Origin: Phytopythium helicoides
Lineage: Eukaryota > Oomycota > Peronosporomycetes > Pythiales > Pythiaceae
Direction: 5' to 3'
DNA: 41,044 bases
Assembly (NCBI GenBank): GCA_024867545.1
Contig: JANFNE010000099.1
Coordinates: 1 to 41,044, forward strand
Of the stretch, positions 20,401-33,100 are shown piece by piece (within the stretch, counting starts at the first letter, position 1; every line of letters starts with the position of its first letter). The notes under the pieces are model-generated. The model was given only the letters and a program-made list of their open reading frames with translations, had not been told where the DNA came from and searched no databases. Made by a program: the position numbers and the translations under genes.

Positions 20401-23400
20401 CGCGCACGGCCGTTGGATTGATTGGCCTGTTGACACGTCTGCAACCGACCACGTCCGACCATGTCATGCTGGACTCGTCCGTATTGGCCCTCGTGTTTTA
20501 GGCTCCATATCGGCGCGCGCGACACGGACACGTCCGCGCACGGCCGTTGGATTGATTGGCCTGTTGACACGTCTGCAACCGACCACGTCCGACCATGTCA
20601 TGCTGGACTCGTCCGTATTGGCCCTCGTTTTTTAGGCTCCATATCGGCGCGCGCGACACGGACACGTCCGCGCACGGCCGTTGGATTGATTGGCCTGTTG
20701 ACACGTCTGCAACCGACCACGTCCGACCATGTCATGCTGGACTCGTCCGTATTGGCCCTCGTTTTTTAGGCTCCATATCGGCGCGCGCGACACGGACACG
20801 TCCGCGCACGGCCGTTGGATTGATTGGCCTGTTGACACGTCTGCAACCGACCACGTCCGACCATGTCATGCTGGACTCGTCCGTATTGGCCCTCGTGTTT
20901 TAGGCTCCATATCGGCGCGCGCGACACGGACACGTCCGCGCACGGCCGTTGGATTGATTGGCCTGTTGACACGTCTGCAACCGACCACGTCCGACCATGT
21001 CATGCTGGACTCGTCCGTATTGGCCCTCGTTTTTTAGGCTCCATATCGGCGCGCGCGACACGGACACGTCCGCGCACGGCCGTTGGATTGATTGGCCTGT
21101 TGACACGTCTGCAACCGACCACGTCCGACCATGTCATGCTGGACTCGTCCGTATTGGCCCTCGTGTTTTAGGCTCCATATCGGCGCGCGCGACACGGACA
21201 CGTCCGCGCACGGCCGTTGGATTGATTGGCCTGTTGACACGTCTGCAACCGACCACGTCCGACCATGTCATGCTGGACTCGTCCGTATTGGCCCTCGTGT
21301 TTTAGGCTCCATATCGGCGCGCGCGACACGGACACGTCCGCGCACGGCCGTTGGATTGATTGGCCTGTTGACACGTCTGCAACCGACCACGTCCGACCAT
21401 GTCATGCTGGACTCGTCCGTATTGGCCCTCGTTTTTTAGGCTCCATATCGGCGCGCGCGACACGGACACGTCCGCGCACGGCCGTTGGATTGATTGGCCT
21501 GTTGACACGTCTGCAACCGACCACGTCCGACCATGTCATGCTGGACTCGTCCGTATTGGCCCTCGTTTTTTAGGCTCCATATCGGCGCGCGCGACACGGA
21601 CACGTCCGCGCACGGCCGTTGGATTGATTGGCCTGTTGACACGTCTGCAACCGACCACGTCCGACCATGTCATGCTGGACTCGTCCGTATTGGCCCTCGT
21701 TTTTTAGGCTCCATATCGGCGCGCGCGACACGGACACGTCCGCGCACGGCCGTTGGATTGATTGGCCTGTTGACACGTCTGCAACCGACCACGTCCGACC
21801 ATGTCATGCTGGACTCGTCCGTATTGGCCCTCGTGTTTTAGGCTCCATATCGGCGCGCGCGACACGGACACGTCCGCGCACGGCCGTTGGATTGATTGGC
21901 CTGTTGACACGTCTGCAACCGACCACGTCCGACCATGTCATGCTGGACTCGTCCGTATTGGCCCTCGTGTTTTAGGCTCCATATCGGCGCGCGCGACACG
22001 GACACGTCCGCGCACGGCCGTTGGATTGATTGGCCTGTTGACACGTCTGCAACCGACCACGTCCGACCATGTCATGCTGGACTCGTCCGTATTGGCCCTC
22101 GTTTTTTAGGCTCCATATCGGCGCGCGCGACACGGACACGTCCGCGCACGGCCGTTGGATTGATTGGCCTGTTGACACGTCTGCAACCGACCACGTCCGA
22201 CCATGTCATGCTGGACTCGTCCGTATTGGCCCTCGTTTTTTAGGCTCCATATCGGCGCGCGCGACACGGACACGTCCGCGCACGGCCGTTGGATTGATTG
22301 GCCTGTTGACACGTCTGCAACCGACCACGTCCGACCATGTCATGCTGGACTCGTCCGTATTGGCCCTCGTGTTTTAGGCTCCATATCGGCGCGCGCGACA
22401 CGGACACGTCCGCGCACGGCCGTTGGATTGATTGGCCTGTTGACACGTCTGCAACCGACCACGTCCGACCATGTCATGCTGGACTCGTCCGTATTGGCCC
22501 TCGTTTTTTAGGCTCCATATCGGCGCGCGCGACACGGACACGTCCGCGCACGGCCGTTGGATTGATTGGCCTGTTGACACGTCTGCAACCGACCACGTCC
22601 GACCATGTCATGCTGGACTCGTCCGTATTGGCCCTCGTTTTTTAGGCTCCATATCGGCGCGCGCGACACGGACACGTCCGCGCACGGCCGTTGGATTGAT
22701 TGGCCTGTTGACACGTCTGCAACCGACCACGTCCGACCATGTCATGCTGGACTCGTCCGTATTGGCCCTCGTGTTTTAGGCTCCATATCGGCGCGCGCGA
22801 CACGGACACGTCCGCGCACGGCCGTTGGATTGATTGGCCTGTTGACACGTCTGCAACCGACCACGTCCGACCATGTCATGCTGGACTCGTCCGTATTGGC
22901 CCTCGTTTTTTAGGCTCCATATCGGCGCGCGCGACACGGACACGTCCGCGCACGGCCGTTGGATTGATTGGCCTGTTGACACGTCTGCAACCGACCACGT
23001 CCGACCATGTCATGCTGGACTCGTCCGTATTGGCCCTCGTGTTTTAGGCTCCATATCGGCGCGCGCGACACGGACACGTCCGCGCACGGCCGTTGGATTG
23101 ATTGGCCTGTTGACACGTCTGCAACCGACCACGTCCGACCATGTCATGCTGGACTCGTCCGTATTGGCCCTCGTGTTTTAGGCTCCATATCGGCGCGCGC
23201 GACACGGACACGTCCGCGCACGGCCGTTGGATTGATTGGCCTGTTGACACGTCTGCAACCGACCACGTCCGACCATGTCATGCTGGACTCGTCCGTATTG
23301 GCCCTCGTGTTTTAGGCTCCATATCGGCGCGCGCGACACGGACACGTCCGCGCACGGCCGTTGGATTGATTGGCCTGTTGACACGTCTGCAACCGACCAC

Positions 23401-24129
23401 GTCCGACCATGTCATGCTGGACTCGTCCGTATTGGCCCTCGTGTTTTAGGCTCCATATCGGCGCGCGCGACACGGACACGTCCGCGCACGGCCGTTGGAT
23501 TGATTGGCCTGTTGACACGTCTGCAACCGACCACGTCCGACCATGTCATGCTGGACTCGTCCGTATTGGCCCTCGTGTTTTAGGCTCCATATCGGCGCGC
23601 GCGACACGGACACGTCCGCGCACGGCCGTTGGATTGATTGGCCTGTTGACACGTCTGCAACCGACCACGTCCGACCATGTCATGCTGGACTCGTCCGTAT
23701 TGGCCCTCGTTTTTTAGGCTCCATATCGGCGCGCGCGACACGGACACGTCCGCGCACGGCCGTTGGATTGATTGGCCTGTTGACACGTCTGCAACCGACC
23801 ACGTCCGACCATGTCATGCTGGACTCGTCCGTATTGGCCCTCGTTTTTTAGGCTCCATATCGGCGCGCGCGACACGGACACGTCCGCGCACGGCCGTTGG
23901 ATTGATTGGCCTGTTGACACGTCTGCAACCGACCACGTCCGACCATGTCATGCTGGACTCGTCCGTATTGGCCCTCGTTTTTTAGGCTCCATATCGGCGC
24001 GCGCGACACGGACACGTCCGCGCACGGCCGTTGGATTGATTGGCCTGTTGACACGTCTGCAACCGACCACGTCCGACCATGTCATGCTGGACTCGTCCGT
24101 ATTGGCCCTCGTGTTTTAGGCTCCATATC

Positions 24130-24340
24130 GGCCGGCGCGCGACACGACACGTCCGCGCACGGCCGTAGGATTGATTGGCCTGTTGACACGTCTGCAACCC
24201 GACCACGTCCCGACCATGTCATGCTGGACTCGTCCGTATTGGGCCCTCGTTTTTTAGGCTCCATATCGGCGCGCGCGACACGGACACGTCCGCGCACGGC
24301 CGTTGGATTGATTGGCCTGTTGACACGTCTGCAACGACCA
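24130..24340. repeat. Cluster of indels in adjacent satellite monomers
   Basis: Within about 210 bp there are extra bases in the CGGCCGGCGCG stretch, a lost G in CACGACAC, a T-to-A change at about 24168, an extra C twice (AACCCGA and GTCCCGA), an extra G (TTGGGCC) and a lost C (GCAACGACC). The net gain is 3 bp. Most are length changes in short runs of one base. Confidence 0.6.
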
Positions 24341-25359
24341 CGTCCGACCATGTCATGCTGGACTCGTCCGTATTGGCCCTCGTGTTTTAGGCTCCATATC
24401 GGCGCGCGCGACACGGACACGTCCGCGCACGGCCGTTGGATTGATTGGCCTGTTGACACGTCTGCAACCGACCACGTCCGACCATGTCATGCTGGACTCG
24501 TCCGTATTGGCCCTCGTGTTTTAGGCTCCATATCGGCGCGCGCGACACGGACACGTCCGCGCACGGCCGTTGGATTGATTGGCCTGTTGACACGTCTGCA
24601 ACCGACCACGTCCGACCATGTCATGCTGGACTCGTCCGTATTGGCCCTCGTGTTTTAGGCTCCATATCGGCGCGCGCGACACGGACACGTCCGCGCACGG
24701 CCGTTGGATTGATTGGCCTGTTGACACGTCTGCAACCGACCACGTCCGACCATGTCATGCTGGACTCGTCCGTATTGGCCCTCGTGTTTTAGGCTCCATA
24801 TCGGCGCGCGCGACACGGACACGTCCGCGCACGGCCGTTGGATTGATTGGCCTGTTGACACGTCTGCAACCGACCACGTCCGACCATGTCATGCTGGACT
24901 CGTCCGTATTGGCCCTCGTTTTTTAGGCTCCATATCGGCGCGCGCGACACGGACACGTCCGCGCACGGCCGTTGGATTGATTGGCCTGTTGACACGTCTG
25001 CAACCGACCACGTCCGACCATGTCATGCTGGACTCGTCCGTATTGGCCCTCGTGTTTTAGGCTCCATATCGGCGCGCGCGACACGGACACGTCCGCGCAC
25101 GGCCGTTGGATTGATTGGCCTGTTGACACGTCTGCAACCGACCACGTCCGACCATGTCATGCTGGACTCGTCCGTATTGGCCCTCGTGTTTTAGGCTCCA
25201 TATCGGCGCGCGCGACACGGACACGTCCGCGCACGGCCGTTGGATTGATTGGCCTGTTGACACGTCTGCAACCGACCACGTCCGACCATGTCATGCTGGA
25301 CTCGTCCGTATTGGCCCTCGTGTTTTAGGCTCCATATCGGCGCGCGCGACACGGACACG

Positions 25360-26400
25360 TCCGCGCACGCCGTTGGATTGATTGGCCTGTTGACACGTCT
25401 GCAACCGACCACGTCCGACCATGTCATGCTGGACTCGTCCGTATTGGCCCTCGTTTTTTAGGCTCCATATCGGCGCGCGCGACACGGACACGTCCGCGCA
25501 CGGCCGTTGGATTGATTGGCCTGTTGACACGTCTGCAACCGACCACGTCCGACCATGTCATGCTGGACTCGTCCGTATTGCCCTCGTTTTTTAGGCTCCA
25601 TATCGGCGCGCGCGACACGGACACGTCCGCGCACGGCCGTTGGATTGATTGGCCTGTTGACACGTCTGCAACCGACCACGTCCGACCATGTCATGCTGGA
25701 CTCGTCCGTATTGGCCCTCGTGTTTTAGGCTCCATATCGGCGCGCGCGACACGGACACGTCCGCGCACGGCCGTTGGATTGATTGGCCTGTTGACACGTC
25801 TGCAACCGACCACGTCCGACCATGTCATGCTGGACTCGTCCGTATTGGCCCTCGTGTTTTAGGCTCCATATCGGCGCGCGCGACACGGACACGTCCGCGC
25901 ACGGCCGTTGGATTGATTGGCCTGTTGACACGTCTGCAACCGACCACGTCCGACCATGTCATGCTGGACTCGTCCGTATTGGCCCTCGTTTTTTAGGCTC
26001 CATATCGGCGCGCGCGACACGGAAACGTCCGCGCACGGCCGTTGGATTGATTGGCCTGTTGACACGTCTGCAACCGACCACGTCCGACCATGTCATGCTG
26101 GACTCGTCCGTATTGGCCCTCGTGTTTTAGGCTCCATATCGGCGCGCGCGACACGGACACGTCCGCGCACGGCCGTTGGATTGATTGGCCTGTTGACAAC
26201 GTCTGCAACCGACCACGTCCGACCATGTCATGCTGGACTCGTCCGTATTGGCCCTCGTGTTTTAGCTCCATATCGGCGCGCGCGACACGGACACGTCCGC
26301 GCACGGCCGTTGGATTGATTGGCCTGTTGACACGTCTGCAACCGACCACGTCCGACCATGTCATGCTGGACTCGTCCGTATTGGCCCTCGTTTTTAGGCT
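25360..26400. repeat. Second group of scattered one-base indels in the array
   Basis: One-base losses occur near 25370 (GCACGCCG), 25581 (ATTGCCCTC), 26265 (TTTTAGCTCC) and 26391 (T5 in place of T6). One A is gained near 26198 (GACAACGTC). The group overlaps copy B of the eleven-monomer block. Confidence 0.55.
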
Positions 26401-26965
26401 CCATATCGGCGCGCGCGACACGGACACGTCCGCGCACGGCCGTTGGATTGATTGGCCTGTTGACACGTCTGCAACCGACCACGTCCGACCATGTCATGCT
26501 GGACTCGTCCGTATTGGCCCTCGTTTTTTAGGCTCCATATCGGCGCGCGCGACACGGAAACGTCCGCGCACGGCCGTTGGATTGATTGGCCTGTTGACAC
26601 GTCTGCAACCGACCACGTCCGACCATGTCATGCTGGACTCGTCCGTATTGGCCCTCGTTTTTTAGGCTCCATATCGGCGCGCGCGACACGGACACGTCCG
26701 CGCACGGCCGTTGGATTGATTGGCCTGTTGACACGTCTGCAACCGACCACGTCCGACCATGTCATGCTGGACTCGTCCGTATTGGCCCTCGTGTTTTAGG
26801 CTCCATATCGGCGCGCGCGACACGGACACGTCCGCGCACGGCCGTTGGATTGATTGGCCTGTTGACACGTCTGCAACCGACCACGTCCGACCATGTCATG
26901 CTGGACTCGTCCGTATTGGCCCTCGTGTTTTAGGCTCCATATCGGCGCGCGCGACACGGACACGT
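25494..26965. repeat. Eleven-monomer variant block, copy B
   Basis: This block repeats the position-96 order T G G T G G T T T G G of copy A, with C130A again in its fourth and eighth monomers (bases 26024 and 26559). It lies about 16.7 kb to the right of copy A and has a few one-base indels of its own. Confidence 0.6.
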
Positions 26966-29900
26966 CCGCGCACGGCCGTTGGATTGATTGGCCTGTTGAC
27001 ACGTCTGCAACCGACCACGTCCGACCATGTCATGCTGGACTCGTCCGTATTGGCCCTCGTTTTTTAGGCTCCATATCGGCGCGCGCGACACGGACACGTC
27101 CGCGCACGGCCGTTGGATTGATTGGCCTGTTGACACGTCTGCAACCGACCACGTCCGACCATGTCATGCTGGACTCGTCCGTATTGGCCCTCGTGTTTTA
27201 GGCTCCATATCGGCGCGCGCGACACGGACACGTCCGCGCACGGCCGTTGGATTGATTGGCCTGTTGACACGTCTGCAACCGACCACGTCCGACCATGTCA
27301 TGCTGGACTCGTCCGTATTGGCCCTCGTGTTTTAGGCTCCATATCGGCGCGCGCGACACGGACACGTCCGCGCACGGCCGTTGGATTGATTGGCCTGTTG
27401 ACACGTCTGCAACCGACCACGTCCGACCATGTCATGCTGGACTCGTCCGTATTGGCCCTCGTTTTTTAGGCTCCATATCGGCGCGCGCGACACGGACACG
27501 TCCGCGCACGGCCGTTGGATTGATTGGCCTGTTGACACGTCTGCAACCGACCACGTCCGACCATGTCATGCTGGACTCGTCCGTATTGGCCCTCGTTTTT
27601 TAGGCTCCATATCGGCGCGCGCGACACGGACACGTCCGCGCACGGCCGTTGGATTGATTGGCCTGTTGACACGTCTGCAACCGACCACGTCCGACCATGT
27701 CATGCTGGACTCGTCCGTATTGGCCCTCGTGTTTTAGGCTCCATATCGGCGCGCGCGACACGGACACGTCCGCGCACGGCCGTTGGATTGATTGGCCTGT
27801 TGACACGTCTGCAACCGACCACGTCCGACCATGTCATGCTGGACTCGTCCGTATTGGCCCTCGTGTTTTAGGCTCCATATCGGCGCGCGCGACACGGACA
27901 CGTCCGCGCACGGCCGTTGGATTGATTGGCCTGTTGACACGTCTGCAACCGACCACGTCCGACCATGTCATGCTGGACTCGTCCGTATTGGCCCTCGTGT
28001 TTTAGGCTCCATATCGGCGCGCGCGACACGGACACGTCCGCGCACGGCCGTTGGATTGATTGGCCTGTTGACACGTCTGCAACCGACCACGTCCGACCAT
28101 GTCATGCTGGACTCGTCCGTATTGGCCCTCGTTTTTTAGGCTCCATATCGGCGCGCGCGACACGGACACGTCCGCGCACGGCCGTTGGATTGATTGGCCT
28201 GTTGACACGTCTGCAACCGACCACGTCCGACCATGTCATGCTGGACTCGTCCGTATTGGCCCTCGTGTTTTAGGCTCCATATCGGCGCGCGCGACACGGA
28301 CACGTCCGCGCACGGCCGTTGGATTGATTGGCCTGTTGACACGTCTGCAACCGACCACGTCCGACCATGTCATGCTGGACTCGTCCGTATTGGCCCTCGT
28401 GTTTTAGGCTCCATATCGGCGCGCGCGACACGGACACGTCCGCGCACGGCCGTTGGATTGATTGGCCTGTTGACACGTCTGCAACCGACCACGTCCGACC
28501 ATGTCATGCTGGACTCGTCCGTATTGGCCCTCGTGTTTTAGGCTCCATATCGGCGCGCGCGACACGGACACGTCCGCGCACGGCCGTTGGATTGATTGGC
28601 CTGTTGACACGTCTGCAACCGACCACGTCCGACCATGTCATGCTGGACTCGTCCGTATTGGCCCTCGTGTTTTAGGCTCCATATCGGCGCGCGCGACACG
28701 GACACGTCCGCGCACGGCCGTTGGATTGATTGGCCTGTTGACACGTCTGCAACCGACCACGTCCGACCATGTCATGCTGGACTCGTCCGTATTGGCCCTC
28801 GTTTTTTAGGCTCCATATCGGCGCGCGCGACACGGACACGTCCGCGCACGGCCGTTGGATTGATTGGCCTGTTGACACGTCTGCAACCGACCACGTCCGA
28901 CCATGTCATGCTGGACTCGTCCGTATTGGCCCTCGTGTTTTAGGCTCCATATCGGCGCGCGCGACACGGACACGTCCGCGCACGGCCGTTGGATTGATTG
29001 GCCTGTTGACACGTCTGCAACCGACCACGTCCGACCATGTCATGCTGGACTCGTCCGTATTGGCCCTCGTGTTTTAGGCTCCATATCGGCGCGCGCGACA
29101 CGGACACGTCCGCGCACGGCCGTTGGATTGATTGGCCTGTTGACACGTCTGCAACCGACCACGTCCGACCATGTCATGCTGGACTCGTCCGTATTGGCCC
29201 TCGTGTTTTAGGCTCCATATCGGCGCGCGCGACACGGACACGTCCGCGCACGGCCGTTGGATTGATTGGCCTGTTGACACGTCTGCAACCGACCACGTCC
29301 GACCATGTCATGCTGGACTCGTCCGTATTGGCCCTCGTTTTTTAGGCTCCATATCGGCGCGCGCGACACGGACACGTCCGCGCACGGCCGTTGGATTGAT
29401 TGGCCTGTTGACACGTCTGCAACCGACCACGTCCGACCATGTCATGCTGGACTCGTCCGTATTGGCCCTCGTTTTTTAGGCTCCATATCGGCGCGCGCGA
29501 CACGGACACGTCCGCGCACGGCCGTTGGATTGATTGGCCTGTTGACACGTCTGCAACCGACCACGTCCGACCATGTCATGCTGGACTCGTCCGTATTGGC
29601 CCTCGTGTTTTAGGCTCCATATCGGCGCGCGCGACACGGACACGTCCGCGCACGGCCGTTGGATTGATTGGCCTGTTGACACGTCTGCAACCGACCACGT
29701 CCGACCATGTCATGCTGGACTCGTCCGTATTGGCCCTCGTTTTTTAGGCTCCATATCGGCGCGCGCGACACGGACACGTCCGCGCACGGCCGTTGGATTG
29801 ATTGGCCTGTTGACACGTCTGCAACCGACCACGTCCGACCATGTCATGCTGGACTCGTCCGTATTGGCCCTCGTTTTTTAGGCTCCATATCGGCGCGCGC

Positions 29901-30181
29901 GACACGGACACGTCCGCGCACGGCCGTTGGATTGATTGGCCTGTTGACACGTCTGCAACCGACCACGTCCGACCATGTCATGCTGGACTCGTCCGTATTG
30001 GCCCTCGTGTTTTAGGCTCCATATCGGCGCGCGCGACACGGACACGTCCGCGCACGGCCGTTGGATTGATTGGCCTGTTGACACGTCTGCAACCGACCAC
30101 GTCCGACCATGTCATGCTGGACTCGTCCGTATTGGCCCTCGTGTTTTAGGCTCCATATCGGCGCGCGCGACACGGACACGT

Positions 30182-33100
30182 CCGCGCACGGCCGTTGGAT
30201 TGATTGGCCTGTTGACACGTCTGCAACCGACCACGTCCGACCATGTCATGCTGGACTCGTCCGTATTGGCCCTCGTTTTTTAGGCTCCATATCGGCGCGC
30301 GCGACACGGACACGTCCGCGCACGGCCGTTGGATTGATTGGCCTGTTGACACGTCTGCAACCGACCACGTCCGACCATGTCATGCTGGACTCGTCCGTAT
30401 TGGCCCTCGTTTTTTAGGCTCCATATCGGCGCGCGCGACACGGACACGTCCGCGCACGGCCGTTGGATTGATTGGCCTGTTGACACGTCTGCAACCGACC
30501 ACGTCCGACCATGTCATGCTGGACTCGTCCGTATTGGCCCTCGTTTTTTAGGCTCCATATCGGCGCGCGCGACACGGACACGTCCGCGCACGGCCGTTGG
30601 ATTGATTGGCCTGTTGACACGTCTGCAACCGACCACGTCCGACCATGTCATGCTGGACTCGTCCGTATTGGCCCTCGTTTTTTAGGCTCCATATCGGCGC
30701 GCGCGACACGGACACGTCCGCGCACGGCCGTTGGATTGATTGGCCTGTTGACACGTCTGCAACCGACCACGTCCGACCATGTCATGCTGGACTCGTCCGT
30801 ATTGGCCCTCGTTTTTTAGGCTCCATATCGGCGCGCGCGACACGGACACGTCCGCGCACGGCCGTTGGATTGATTGGCCTGTTGACACGTCTGCAACCGA
30901 CCACGTCCGACCATGTCATGCTGGACTCGTCCGTATTGGCCCTCGTTTTTTAGGCTCCATATCGGCGCGCGCGACACGGACACGTCCGCGCACGGCCGTT
31001 GGATTGATTGGCCTGTTGACACGTCTGCAACCGACCACGTCCGACCATGTCATGCTGGACTCGTCCGTATTGGCCCTCGTTTTTTAGGCTCCATATCGGC
31101 GCGCGCGACACGGACACGTCCGCGCACGGCCGTTGGATTGATTGGCCTGTTGACACGTCTGCAACCGACCACGTCCGACCATGTCATGCTGGACTCGTCC
31201 GTATTGGCCCTCGTTTTTTAGGCTCCATATCGGCGCGCGCGACACGGACACGTCCGCGCACGGCCGTTGGATTGATTGGCCTGTTGACACGTCTGCAACC
31301 GACCACGTCCGACCATGTCATGCTGGACTCGTCCGTATTGGCCCTCGTTTTTTAGGCTCCATATCGGCGCGCGCGACACGGACACGTCCGCGCACGGCCG
31401 TTGGATTGATTGGCCTGTTGACACGTCTGCAACCGACCACGTCCGACCATGTCATGCTGGACTCGTCCGTATTGGCCCTCGTTTTTTAGGCTCCATATCG
31501 GCGCGCGCGACACGGACACGTCCGCGCACGGCCGTTGGATTGATTGGCCTGTTGACACGTCTGCAACCGACCACGTCCGACCATGTCATGCTGGACTCGT
31601 CCGTATTGGCCCTCGTTTTTTAGGCTCCATATCGGCGCGCGCGACACGGACACGTCCGCGCACGGCCGTTGGATTGATTGGCCTGTTGACACGTCTGCAA
31701 CCGACCACGTCCGACCATGTCATGCTGGACTCGTCCGTATTGGCCCTCGTTTTTTAGGCTCCATATCGGCGCGCGCGACACGGACACGTCCGCGCACGGC
31801 CGTTGGATTGATTGGCCTGTTGACACGTCTGCAACCGACCACGTCCGACCATGTCATGCTGGACTCGTCCGTATTGGCCCTCGTTTTTTAGGCTCCATAT
31901 CGGCGCGCGCGACACGGACACGTCCGCGCACGGCCGTTGGATTGATTGGCCTGTTGACACGTCTGCAACCGACCACGTCCGACCATGTCATGCTGGACTC
32001 GTCCGTATTGGCCCTCGTTTTTTAGGCTCCATATCGGCGCGCGCGACACGGACACGTCCGCGCACGGCCGTTGGATTGATTGGCCTGTTGACACGTCTGC
32101 AACCGACCACGTCCGACCATGTCATGCTGGACTCGTCCGTATTGGCCCTCGTTTTTTAGGCTCCATATCGGCGCGCGCGACACGGACACGTCCGCGCACG
32201 GCCGTTGGATTGATTGGCCTGTTGACACGTCTGCAACCGACCACGTCCGACCATGTCATGCTGGACTCGTCCGTATTGGCCCTCGTTTTTTAGGCTCCAT
32301 ATCGGCGCGCGCGACACGGACACGTCCGCGCACGGCCGTTGGATTGATTGGCCTGTTGACACGTCTGCAACCGACCACGTCCGACCATGTCATGCTGGAC
32401 TCGTCCGTATTGGCCCTCGTTTTTTAGGCTCCATATCGGCGCGCGCGACACGGACACGTCCGCGCACGGCCGTTGGATTGATTGGCCTGTTGACACGTCT
32501 GCAACCGACCACGTCCGACCATGTCATGCTGGACTCGTCCGTATTGGCCCTCGTTTTTTAGGCTCCATATCGGCGCGCGCGACACGGACACGTCCGCGCA
32601 CGGCCGTTGGATTGATTGGCCTGTTGACACGTCTGCAACCGACCACGTCCGACCATGTCATGCTGGACTCGTCCGTATTGGCCCTCGTTTTTTAGGCTCC
32701 ATATCGGCGCGCGCGACACGGACACGTCCGCGCACGGCCGTTGGATTGATTGGCCTGTTGACACGTCTGCAACCGACCACGTCCGACCATGTCATGCTGG
32801 ACTCGTCCGTATTGGCCCTCGTTTTTTAGGCTCCATATCGGCGCGCGCGACACGGACACGTCCGCGCACGGCCGTTGGATTGATTGGCCTGTTGACACGT
32901 CTGCAACCGACCACGTCCGACCATGTCATGCTGGACTCGTCCGTATTGGCCCTCGTTTTTTAGGCTCCATATCGGCGCGCGCGACACGGACACGTCCGCG
33001 CACGGCCGTTGGATTGATTGGCCTGTTGACACGTCTGCAACCGACCACGTCCGACCATGTCATGCTGGACTCGTCCGTATTGGCCCTCGTTTTTTAGGCT

